Below, in pieces: positions 1 through 8,592 of a stretch of 64,000 bases of DNA. The position numbers were made by a program, and so were the translations under genes. Positions within the stretch are counted from its first letter, which is position 1; every line of letters begins with the position of its first letter. The stretch is from Hermatobates lingyangjiaoensis (Eukaryota; Arthropoda; Insecta; Hemiptera; Hermatobatidae): contig JAPFBL010000068.1 in assembly GCA_026182355.1 (NCBI GenBank), positions 9,523,001-9,587,000 on the forward strand. The letters run 5' to 3'. Under the pieces are notes generated by a model that saw nothing but the letters and a program-made list of their open reading frames with translations, was not told the origin of the DNA and made no database searches.

Positions 1-192
1 CTGCTAAACTACCGGGGGTGTTGTGCACAAGATGACAAGATGAGTATACAAGAAGCATAGGGTCGTGGTCGTAATAGATTCAAACCTCCGAACTTCAGCA
101 CTAAAAACAAACACCTGCCTCCACAGATCACTATTCCTAATATTAGAATTAGTAATAATACAATCCATCATACCTCGTAAAGTCTCTGAAAA

Positions 193-235
193 GCTCGACC
201 TGTTTCGGGTCAGTCTGGATCCCATCTTCAAGAGC
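193..235 (-). ncRNA. Hammerhead-like hairpin of PLE-1
   Basis: On the minus strand a GCTC segment (232-235) and a GAGC segment (193-196) can form stem I around TTGAAGA, a GGG/CCC stem and GAAACAGGTC. The expected core is CTGANGA then GAAA; here the first position is altered or a T is added. The final GTC is a typical hammerhead cleavage triplet. It lies about 100 bases downstream of the element's stop codon, which fits the known position of hammerheads in PLE terminal regions. Activity is not shown. Confidence 0.5.
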
Positions 236-338
236 ACCTAACTGACTGTGAATGTTATTTTCCTATAACCTACCTATATATATCATCTACATTGTGTAAT
301 CAGTGTTGTCTGTGTAGTTAATTTTTTTTCATATTTCT

Positions 339-1104
339 TTAATTGCTATGTTTTTTCCTTTTATTTCTTATTTCATTATCTATTTCCAGTTCCTTGTGTC
401 GTCTTTTAAATGTTATTAGTGGTTTTGTTAAAATGTCGGTTTGGTGGTTTGTTTGTTCATTGATTATATTGTCTGTCATTTTATGTTTGTATATTTCTAT
501 TTGTTCCTGTATGTCCATTCGTTGTCCTTTTTGTCCCGTCTGTAGTAAGTCTATTGTGTTTTCCATACTGAATGGGTTATGTCCGAATTTGTTTATGTGG
601 TGTGCATAGTTTGATTTGTTTGTGTTGTTGGTGAAGTCTTTAATGTGTTCTTTGAATCTGTCTTTTAGTGTCCTTCCCGTTTGCCCGATGTAGTTTTACC
701 ACAATCTTTGCATTTAATCCTGTATATTCCGCTTTTCTCAAATTTGTTATCTTTGTTCTCTGTTGTGTTGTTTGTGATTTGGTTTATAGTGTTATTCGTT
801 TTATAACCTATTTTTAATGAATATTTTCTTAGAAGAGTCGCAATTTTTTCGCAAGGTTTACCTATGTAAGTTAAAGATGCGTTTCTGTTCGTTATTCTCG
901 GTGTTGTACTGTTAGTATTGTGTTTATTTCTTCTTTCGTTTATTAGTCTTTGTATAATTTTTTCTTTATACCCGTTATTTTTTCCTATTGTTTTTATGGT
1001 ATTTAATTCCTTATTATAGTTAATTGAATTCATGGGTACGTTTAGTAATCTATCAATCATATATCTATACGCGGATGTTTTTTGTTGTGGTGGGTGGAGT
1101 GATG
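339..1104 (-). pseudogene. PLE reverse transcriptase C-terminus plus GIY-YIG endonuclease, frameshifted
   Basis: The protein would copy and insert the element: RT makes cDNA and the GIY-YIG nuclease nicks the target. The minus-strand frame starts inside the RT thumb, with an H-P-P-x2-K-x-S-A-Y motif followed by an N-G-Y motif. It then runs through a linker with Y-I-G-K-P into G-I-Y-R-I-K-C-K-D-C-G-K-T, which is the GIY half of the nuclease. The YIG half (Y-I-G-Q-T-G-R) with the catalytic-type R and E-H residues lies directly downstream but in another frame. A single-base loss around 693-694 separates them. The second frame ends with a lysine- and arginine-rich tail and a stop at 339. There is no N-terminus, so the copy is inactive. 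The family call is strong; the one-base frameshift is read directly. Confidence 0.82.
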
Positions 1105-1110
1105 ACACAA

Positions 1111-1545
1111 GTGTCAAATGAAATAAAACTAGGCCATATAGGAGAGTCAAATGCAATGTCGGTACAAACTAATGGATAAGTAACTACTAGAAAATGAATG
1201 TTAAGTGATGGAAAGGTAAGTTAAGAGACAATTGGCAAATATAATAAAGATATTTATTTTATCAGGACAGGTAGGTGAAAGAGGCTAACCGCTCTAAAGA
1301 CTGATAAGAACTCCCGACGGAGTCATCAAGTGGCATTTTACAACCTTGGAGATTTATTTTCTTTTATGCCTTGTACGGCAGTAATCTGCACAACCAAACA
1401 ACTCAACTGATTCATATTCCTAATGTTTTAATATCATTTCACTACTTTCACGAGGCCTTTCACTTTTTTTTGTTTCAACTCTTGGATTTATATGAAATAA
1501 TTTATGATTATAAATTATTAATTAAGAATAGTACAATATTTCAAA
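1111..1545. other. Unassigned AT-rich spacer
   Basis: Sequence between the PLE-1 truncation point and the inverted repeat. I see no coding signature, RNA gene or repeat end in it. Confidence 0.4.
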
Positions 1546-1673
1546 ACATAATTTATTTCTTTGTTTCATTAATTAAATTCTTCCTCGATGAAATTTTCAA
1601 GTTGTGATAATAATCAGTTAAAATGAAGTTTAGAGAATAGGATTCATTGACTTCGTACAAGGCCATATTGGAT
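1546..1673 (+). repeat. Left arm of a long inverted repeat
   Basis: This stretch matches the reverse complement of about 2190-2322 with only scattered mismatches over roughly 120 bases. The minus-strand frame here and the plus-strand frame at the right arm give similar short peptides ending in L-I-N-E-T-K-K, simply because the DNA is an inverted copy. I do not recognise the peptide. The arms enclose about 515 bases that hold an X fragment and a ribozyme-bearing foldback. Confidence 0.75.
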
Positions 1674-1863
1674 AAACAGATAGTACATAAGAGAACTATA
1701 TTAAGTACACAATCATAATTTAATCGGAAAAAGAACAAATAGAAGAAATTTTTAAAATTTAAAAAAAGTGTATTTTTAATAAAATGTAAAAATTTTTACC
1801 TATGTTTGAATGTAACAGCTTTTGAGAAGGTGAATATCATTATGTTTTAAACCAGTGTGATTT

Positions 1864-1900
1864 TTTGTTTACTTATGGTAAAGTTAAGTGTAGGCTATAT
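1864..1900 (-). repeat. Family X terminal module, interrupted
   Basis: Minus-orientation copy of the X terminal module: the palindrome-like TTTACTTATGGTAAA followed by AGTTAAGTGTAGGC. Other copies continue into CACTCC. This one stops at the edge of the foldback at 1901, so the foldback probably inserted into it. Confidence 0.55.
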
Positions 1901-1977
1901 CACTTACAGTCTCTAAATTTCGGTGTGAACCGTCTCCTGAAGACGGTTCAAACCGAAAATTAGAGACTGTCAGAGTG
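1901..1977 (+). repeat. Foldback P1 with hammerhead-like core, PLE family A
   Basis: Inverted-repeat arms (1901-1935 and 1941-1977) flank a five-base loop, CCTGA. The right arm reads CTGAAGA (1937-1943), one C, a GGTT/AACC stem, then GAAA (1955-1958), and continues into the family A tail (agagactgt). The same tail sequence flanks the PLE copies at 6.7, 7.9, 57.6 and 59.7-60.1 kb. It is followed by a TCCGTTTTGGATCG motif and a TA array. Confidence 0.75.
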
Positions 1978-2054
1978 TTCTTTTGATTTCTCTATGTTTC
2001 TTTGTCTATATTGAACTATATTTGTCCGTTTTGGATCGTATTTCCAACGAAAAA

Positions 2055-2055
<1 letters not shown>

Positions 2056-2085
<30 letters not shown>
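2056..2085. repeat. (TA)n microsatellite
   Basis: An uninterrupted TA run about 30 bases long that ends the P1/family A tail. It is one of many TA arrays adjoining PLE-derived hairpins in this window. Confidence 0.95.
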
Positions 2086-2088
<3 letters not shown>

Positions 2089-2189
2089 TTAAAAAATGAA
2101 TGTCTGATTTCACATTATTCAATTTGTTAGAAAATGTTTCCAGTTTTCCAAACCTAGAATCTTTTTGTTGTAGTAACACTATATTTTTT

Positions 2190-2322
2190 TCCAATATGGT
2201 CTTGTCCGAAGTCAATGCATCCTATTCTCTAAACCTCATTTTAACTTATTATTATCACAACTTGAAAATTTCAATGAGGAATAATTTAATTAATGAAACA
2301 AAGAAATAAATTAGAAATTAAT
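2190..2322 (-). repeat. Right arm of a long inverted repeat
   Basis: Reverse-complement partner of 1546-1673. See that entry for the comparison. Confidence 0.75.
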
Positions 2323-2329
2323 TATTAGA

Positions 2330-4940
2330 AATAAATTCCTTTCTGTTACTACAACATTAGTGAATTTAATAACAGCTCTGAAAACAATCTTCAAATACAA
2401 CTCATTTTCAAATAAAGTTGCATATTTCAATTAAATTGTGTCCTTTACAAAAGACTTAAAAAGTTTTATTGTTATCTTGAACACAAAGATAATTAACTGT
2501 GAGAAGAGATATCGAAATTAAAATTCAAGATTCACCAGTGACAGAGAAAGGCTTGTAATACCAAGTTGTGATCATCTGTCAAGCAGCCGAGCAGGCCGTC
2601 CCCACTCTAACTGTTAAAGTCAACATTTATCTAGGCATTGCAAACGAAGAAAACTTCCTTGTAAACTTCCTAATACAAACTTCCCTTGCAATTTACATGA
2701 ATTGAATGATTTTACTCGTGGGGTAGATCTAAGTTAGCCAAGAGGAGCAAATACTTAACCTAAAATTACTAACATAGTCTTAAATAATTGTGGGGTAATC
2801 AAATAGAATTCTCCAGAAAAAATATTCTCTATTACAATTAAGTAATTGTACGAATTATGTTGAATTAAAAATCGGCTTAATTAACCATAATGTTGGAATA
2901 TCTATTGAGACTTTAATTTCTGCATATTTACAAAGTAGCATAGTTGTCACAAAATTCCAGTTTATTTCGAAGTATATTTAATCAAAAATAGCTACATAAT
3001 TTTAGGTCAATGTAATCCTTTGTTGATTTTAGGGAGTATGTTTTATGCTGTATCATAAAAATACTGCAAGATCATATTCTTTCCCCACATTTCTGTACAT
3101 AAAGTCACTTAAACAGTTTGAATTTATGTGGTAACGTAAAGTATTATTATCTTAAATCATCTTTTTTTAAAAAAAATATGAATTAATCATTAAAATGATA
3201 TAGTGGTTCATTGGAATGTGCAGTCAGTCCCAAAGTGTATATAACCATATTGGATAATACAGAACAAGTCTTACAAAATATACCTAAGTCTACAGCGTAT
3301 GTGAATTTTTTTTTAATTTGCAATAATTTCAAAATGTGCTCATAAACATATACTTTAATGATTAAGGACTGAATAAATCACTTAAATTGAAAATAAATGT
3401 ATGAATAAATTGAGGTAGTGAGTGCCACTTAAATTTGTTTTGCTTACAATTCTACGTAGCCTGAATAGAGAGTGATGAAAGCATTGAATTGGGATTGAAA
3501 TTGTAATATCGAGTTCATCAACTGAACAGCAACATCCATATCGAATATCAACAATCGTGTTTGTCTTGGTGCGTAGATTATCTCAAAACGATAAATGTTA
3601 TAATCACCTTATAGTTATCTTGGACTCATACTAAACATATAACGGGGTTCTTTGCTGAAAAAAAACCTGTTCTTCATGTTTTGATAGAAATCTGTCCTTA
3701 CAGTGTTAAAAAATTATGTAATGTGTTAATAACAGTTATGAAATGAACTGTGAAAAAAACCATACGGAAACCTTAAGTTGACGCAGGTATTAAACTAAAG
3801 GTAGTAACATGTTAATAATACATAATAAATTTCATCAGAATTGATAACGTTGATAGACAGAAATCAAGGTATTTGTTTTTTTATAGCTTTTACTCGAAAA
3901 ATTAGTCTCCATGGAGTAAGTAAGTATGAAGGATACTTCAGTTTCCAAAGACATAAAGAAATGCAAATGTTTCCGTTCATTCACATTGAAAGATAGCTAT
4001 CAGTGATGCAGTTCTTACTAATGAGTATTACTTTATTGATTGCTTCCTTAATTTTAAATGATATTTTATTTGATTGCACTTCTTTCCATACGTCAACCGT
4101 AGAACTCTGAGTTCTTAAGATATATTTCATCAAATATAATAGCTACAAATATTCCTTTCTAAAGACAAGCATACATATACTTAACGTTACTACGTATATG
4201 TATGCTTATGTTTACTGTATTTTTACAGTAACCTGTAAAACATAAGAAGTGTTAGAGTGTTCGTATTAGTGTTCAGCCTTGTTAGATATTGGTTTCCTCA
4301 AATTGTTTTGTTTTGGAATTTAATTTAAATCAGTTACGTTATATATTTATATTGTATGAATTGTGAAAAGAACCGGCATCTCTGCATTTTAACCACAATT
4401 CTGGCCAGTTGATTTACAAATGGTCAACATTAGCAGGGATGATACAATGATACAACTATTGATATTTGTGGGATAACCACGCTAGGTAAATATACATGTA
4501 ACTTTGTTAATATTCAATTTTTAATTCGTGATCTTAAAAATTCATATGATATATATATATTAGACTACCTGTGAACCTTTGTGTCACTCAGAAACTATAA
4601 CAATAGGTATTGAAATTAATTCTCGGAACGTGATCGACAGATATAATTTTTTTAAAAAAAAATTTTTTTTTGTTACATTTAGATATTATACATTTGTACT
4701 ATTGTCATCGGCGAATACGCAAGACACTTACTACCCAGGCTCCAATTTTGGGAATATAGTGATAATTTTATTTGTTTAACATTATTCAGGTAATAAGTAA
4801 TATATATTACAATTTTAGGTCTCTATCTCCACGGAATATGGGTGAACAAACAAACAAATTATTACAAACTCACGAACTTTATATATATATATATAAACGA
4901 TTTAAAAAGAAGGAAGCACACAAATAGACAAAGGGATAAA
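2330..4940. other. Unassigned AT-rich DNA with a small cruciform-prone cluster
   Basis: No protein signature or repeat end was recognised in most of this stretch. At 4167-4207 two 14-base arms (AAGCATACATATAC and its complement) flank a 13-base spacer. Directly after, 4205-4246 nests two further short inverted repeats. At 4561-4592 is a short sequence also present near 11107-11137. A TA run lies near 4880. Confidence 0.4.
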
Positions 4941-4945
4941 TCACC

Positions 4946-4986
4946 TCTATATTTCACCCATTGATGATAACGATTATCGAAATATA
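4946..4986 (+). ncRNA. Degenerate hammerhead-like hairpin
   Basis: A nine-base stem (CTATATTTC at 4946-4954 with GAAATATAG at 4978-4986) encloses TTGATGA and a GATAA/TTATC hairpin. The GAAATATAG end matches the hammerhead-like copy at 34430. The first core base is T instead of C, and the core overlaps the inner stem, so this is probably a decayed copy. Confidence 0.35.
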
Positions 4987-5130
4987 GAAGAGAGTGTGTC
5001 GAATATAGTGTCGAAATATAGTGTGTCTATGTGTGTGCCACATTCTTTTTAATTGGTTTTTATTTAAAAGTCCTATGGACCGTTTCATTCTATATATAAA
5101 AAGATTTCACATAAACACGTGAAACAACAA

Positions 5131-5284
5131 TCAATGATCAAACCACAATAAGAAATGGGAAAACAAGACTAAGATCTTTCAACCGTAACAAGCGGTCTTG
5201 ACTCTGACTCTGACGAAGACCGCTTGTTACGGTTGAAAGATCTTAGTCTTGTTTTCCCATTTCTTATTGTGGTTTGATCATTGA
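5131..5284 (+). repeat. Perfect 68-bp palindrome P2 with hammerhead-like core, PLE family B
   Basis: Arms 5131-5198 and 5217-5284 are exact reverse complements over 68 bases around an 18-base loop. CTGACGA lies at 5210-5216, followed by one A, a GACCG/CGGTT stem with a seven-base loop (5218-5234) and GAAA at 5235-5238. Related copies lie at 25.9, 38.4, 38.5 and 45.5 kb. Identical arms imply a recent origin or gene conversion. The loop contains a small GACTCT direct duplication. Confidence 0.85.
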
Positions 5285-5330
5285 TTCTATGTATATATAA
5301 TATATAATAAATAAAAAAAAGAAAAAAAAA

Positions 5331-5545
5331 CAACAAAAATAGAAGAAGCGAGAAAACTTACTGGGTCGATATTTTGAACTGAAGTTCGTCATCAGGGAGA
5401 AGAAAGGGAAGAGGAAGAGGCACGTGCGCCGGTTCGCCCCGCTTTGGGGCACGCACGTGCCTTTTCCTCTTCCCTTCTTCCCCTGACGACGAAATTCATT
5501 CGAAATATCGACCCAGTAAGTTTTCTCGCTTCTTCTATTTGTTGT
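5331..5545 (+). repeat. Palindrome P3 with two opposed hammerhead-like cores, PLE family C
   Basis: Arms of about 95 bases (5331-5428 and 5453-5545) flank a spacer that itself forms a GCCCC/GGGGC hairpin (5436-5450). Each arm carries a core. The plus strand has CTGACGA at 5483-5489, a short GAA/TTC stem and GAAATATC at 5502-5509. The minus strand has CTGATGA (5389-5395), with its GAAA changed to AAAA. The pyrimidine-rich inner arms resemble the region just before the core in other PLE copies. Confidence 0.75.
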
Positions 5546-5654
5546 CTTTTTTCATTTATATATCTGTCCGTTTTTGGACCGTTTTAAATTTTTTAATAAT
5601 AAAATATATATATAATTAATATAAACAAAACCCTACATATCAATAGCCTAAAAA

Positions 5655-6290
5655 GTAAATTTGTAGAGCGAGGTTACCCTCTCCCCTTCCTAACAAGAAG
5701 ACTGGTTCCTGCCACGACCCCCACAATCCTACCATCAACCCCTCTTCCTCTTCCTCGGGTCTCCCTACCTTATAACAACCCTACTTCCCAGGTATCCACA
5801 GACTGGGTACCTTCATTAAAAACTTTTCCCGATCATATCCTCTTCCCCCAGCCACCTCCCAAAACCTTTCCTAATCCGCCACGCCTATCCTACAGACGTC
5901 CTTCCAAACTTGGCAATTTTTTTGCACAGGAAGTAACCTCCACGAGGGCAAACAGTTTGCCCTTGGAGCGAAACTGTGGGACGTCGAGGTTGCCTCACGT
6001 TCCCATTATAAATCCCCAACCCACACTTCACAGCTCCCCCCCATAAACCCCCTCTATCCTGTTGCAAACTGACTGCTCGGTGTACCTCCAAAAACTGTGT
6101 GTACCGTTTTGGAGTGACAAAGTGTGATTCGTTTCTACGTAGGCCAAGCATCCACCAGCTTAGTCTCCGTATGAACAATCACAGGCTTCCGTCAATAGCC
6201 GCTCCCCTCTTCCCTTTTGCCATGCATGCCAATAGCCACGGTCTCCCTTTTAATGAGTGCTTCAGGTTACGATTTTGCGTCAAATACCCC
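5655..6290 (+). pseudogene. Decayed PLE linker and GIY-YIG endonuclease C-terminus
   Basis: One frame reads a proline- and serine-rich linker, then Y-R-R-P-S-K-L-G-N, then N-C-G-T-S-R with P-I-I-N-P. This resembles the Cys-rich linker that precedes the GIY-YIG domain in EN-containing PLEs, but the later cysteines are lost. Near 6214-6280 another frame gives F-P-F-A-M-H-A-N-S-H-G-L then N-E-C-F, similar to the usual PHG-x-N-E-R-F ending of these nucleases. The catalytic core between them is not readable because of stops and frameshifts. The family call is an inference from these short matches. Confidence 0.5.
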
Positions 6291-6726
6291 CTGACAGCAA
6301 AGATCTCACATACGAGCCTCCGAAAAGCCCATATTTGGCTATTAAGTGGCGCGCAGTGCACCGGCCTCAATCTAAAGCGATAATTTCAAAATTCCTTGCC
6401 TTTTCATATTTTATCACTAATTTTTTTAATAAAATTATTTCATTTATTATTATTATTTTGTATTCTTAGTTTTATTTTATTCTATCATACTTAGTCAGTA
6501 CTTTGTTTATGTATAAATTTCTCTGTTCGTTAATATGTATCAATTTCCCCTTAATTTTTTCAATTTTTTCTTTTTATTTATTTATTGTTTTCATATTCCA
6601 TTAATTTAATGTAATTATAAATTGATTCCTGTCTACCTTATTTTCTGTGAACGGGCGCGCATGCGGCAACACTGTTGGTCTCCAACCGCTCGAACCAGTG
6701 CGCTTGGTTTCCCCTCTCTTATCTCC

Positions 6727-6760
6727 CTAAAGACGGGTTTCCAAACCGAAAATTAGAGAC
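6727..6760 (+). ncRNA. Hammerhead-like core of the PLE family A copy
   Basis: CTAAAGA (expected CTGAAGA), one C, a GGGTTT/AACC-type stem and GAAAATT, followed by agagactgtaag. The first half differs from the 59999-60024 copy by point changes, including loss of the key G, so this copy is likely inactive. Confidence 0.45.
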
Positions 6761-7139
6761 TGTAAGTTTGTTTCTTTTGTTTCTCTATGTTTCTTTGTTT
6801 ATATTGAACATATATATATTAATTTTTAAAATTTTAGGGAAGCAACCTTTTTTTAAAGGCATTTTTGTTGAAAACCTTTGTACTTTTGTGGCATTGTTTC
6901 CTTTTCATGTTTATTTTCAAGTTTTTACCTTTGATTTAAAAAATTTGGTAAATTTAAAATACACCAGTTTTTAAAAGTTATTTTTCAATTTCTGCATTTT
7001 CGGTTTCTCCCTTTGAAAATCTTTCGGATTAAAACAATTTCCAAAAATTATTTTCCTACTAATTTCCCTTAACCACTTAATTAAACAATTTCCAAAAATT
7101 AACCACAAAAATTTAAAAATTTTTTCAAAAAAAACACGA

Positions 7140-7450
7140 ATCAAGATTGAAGGCCCAACAGATGGAACCTAGAGGCATTTTTATGAAGTTAAAAGGTACA
7201 CCTGATTATGACAGGTGGCAAAAAACTGCTTTAAGCAAATGTTTATTTTGGTGATAGAATTATTTCTTGATGTTTTTGAAAATTATTGTGTTAATTTAAG
7301 GAAAATGTATAGTTTAGCGTTTAGTTGTGATTAGTAGGAATAAGTTTTTGTAAAAATATGTTTAACTCTGAAGATTTGGTCTAGGAGACCGAAACATGTC
7401 GTATTGAAAAATAAATTTTTTGGAGAACTGGTTATTTAATACCAGAAAGA
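7140..7450 (+). ncRNA. Hammerhead-like motif, family F, in a retroelement tail
   Basis: CTGAAGA (7368-7374) is followed by TTT, a GGTCT/AGACC stem with an AGG loop (7378-7390) and GAAACATGTC (7391-7400), then an A-rich tail. CATGTC allows the two-base stem III known from PLE hammerheads. The sequence upstream from 7140 shows no coding signature. A related tail occurs at 7660-7710. Confidence 0.5.
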
Positions 7451-7530
7451 TTTAAATCAAAGGTGAGAAAACTTGAAAGATCGACTATGAAATTGATTCA
7501 TGCCACAGTACAAAGGTCGTTCAACAAAAC

Positions 7531-7555
7531 ATATATATATATATATATATATATA
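7531..7555. repeat. (TA)n microsatellite
   Basis: TA run about 130 bases after the family F motif. Confidence 0.95.
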
Positions 7556-7659
7556 CGATTGAATGTAATATTTAGTGCTTATTTAATAATCAACGTTCTT
7601 GAGTTATATTTTAGCTATATATAGTTGTAGTTATAATTTTTTATAACTATAATCCTTAT

Positions 7660-7710
7660 AATGGTCAGTGAGGACCGAAACATGTCGGACTATGTAAATA
7701 AAAATTTGGG
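7660..7710 (+). ncRNA. Second, degenerate family F hammerhead-like tail
   Basis: A GGTC/GGACC hairpin is followed by GAAACATGTCGG and an A-rich tail, as in the 7368 copy. The CTGAAGA half is not intact. It opens a 73-codon frame that I regard as chance. Confidence 0.4.
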
Positions 7711-7829
7711 TCAACTAATCAAAGTTGCACCACAGACATGGAGAAAGTCTATTGAAGAAATTGAGAGACTCAATAGAAAAGTTGTGAAAATAAAAATAGG
7801 CCTGCAGTTTAACAAGACATTTTGCAAAA

Positions 7830-7832
<3 letters not shown>

Positions 7833-7867
<35 letters not shown>
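7833..7867. repeat. (TA)n microsatellite
   Basis: TA run of about 35 bases directly outside the terminal region of the minus-strand family A PLE copy that begins at 7905. Confidence 0.95.
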
Positions 7868-7868
<1 letters not shown>

Positions 7869-7904
7869 GAGTTCGAGATTAACAAAGAGCAGCACACAAA
7901 GTAG

Positions 7905-8568
7905 GGAAACACACTTACAGACTCAAATTTTCGGGTAATCCGTCTTCAGGAGAAAAGAGAATGGGAGACCAAGCACGTTGTAGGCGCAACGGCAAGTAAC
8001 CAACCCGGCAACCGCCAGTGCTGTCAACCGTACCCGGTCTTAAAGTATAAAATTAGGAAAAGATATAAAAAGAAACTCAGATAAGCAGTACTGGTTGGGT
8101 AAAACTATAAATAGGTGAAAAATTATAAACAATATAAGATAAAAACAAACTATAAGAAACAAAAATAATGATAGAGAAAAGAAAAAAAAAATAAATAAAT
8201 AAAAATAAATACAATACAAAAAACTTGCATTGGTTGTTTTAGTAAATAAAAGATAGAGACTGAATAAAAGGGTAAGTATGGGAAACTAGTTAGAATAAGA
8301 ATTTGGAAAAATAAAATAGGATAAAACAAACTAGTAGTAAGTGAAGAAGACAAAATAGATATAAACAAAATATACGAAAGAGGAAAAAAGAAATAAGTAC
8401 TAGAGAATAAAGAATACTGGAAAAAAAGTACCAAAAAAAAAATTATCTTTTAAGGTTAAATCCAGGTGCACTGCGCGCCCCGAGCAACCAGATGTGAGCC
8501 TCCTCAGAGGCTCTAAGGGTCACGGTATTATCACCAGGGGGAATCTGACGCAGAATCTGCACACTGAA
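7905..8568 (-). mobile_element. PLE family A 3' region, inverted copy
   Basis: Read on the minus strand, this gives in order the gcgcgcagtgcacctgg block (8465-8485), an A/T-rich 3' region (8040-8450), the accaagc/gcttggt block and a hammerhead-like core. The CTGAAGA is intact (7954-7960 on the plus strand reads tcttcag), followed by the cttacag tail. The order matches 6270-6815. The coding part is absent and the copy ends in TA repeats at both sides. Confidence 0.7.
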
Positions 8569-8592
8569 ATATATATATATATATATATATAT
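8569..8592. repeat. (TA)n microsatellite
   Basis: TA run at the inner end of the 7905-8568 PLE copy. It is followed by gatcaaactacaat, the start of a family B tail. Confidence 0.9.

Larger units (their letters stand above)
1..1110 (-). mobile_element. Penelope-like element, 5'-truncated 3' part (PLE-1)
   Basis: This is the 3' portion of an EN-containing Penelope-like retroelement read on the minus strand. It holds the end of the reverse transcriptase, a GIY-YIG endonuclease, a 3' untranslated stretch and a hammerhead-like hairpin. Similarity to PLE proteins stops near 1105-1110, where the frame loses its match, so the copy is probably 5'-truncated there. The window edge cuts the other end. 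No target-site duplication can be tested because that end is missing. The class assignment rests on the order of RT thumb, linker and GIY-YIG domain. Confidence 0.8.
5655..6820 (+). mobile_element. PLE family A copy: decayed ORF end, 3' UTR and terminal hammerhead region
   Basis: The segment has four parts in order. First is a decayed coding piece (5655-6290). Next is a GC-richer block ending in gcgcgcagtgcaccgg (6345-6365). Then a T-rich 3' region (6380-6640), and finally a block with ccagtgcgcttggtttcc leading into a hammerhead-like core at 6727 and the agagactgtaag tail. The same order, inverted, is found at 7905-8570, and its distal half at 57585-57960. That shared order defines the element. 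Confidence 0.7.

Noticed and set aside
1553..2309. Similar peptides encoded on opposite strands at 1553-1738 and 2100-2309
   Set aside because: The similarity follows from the inverted DNA repeat. The changes are not clearly synonymous, so there is no evidence of coding.
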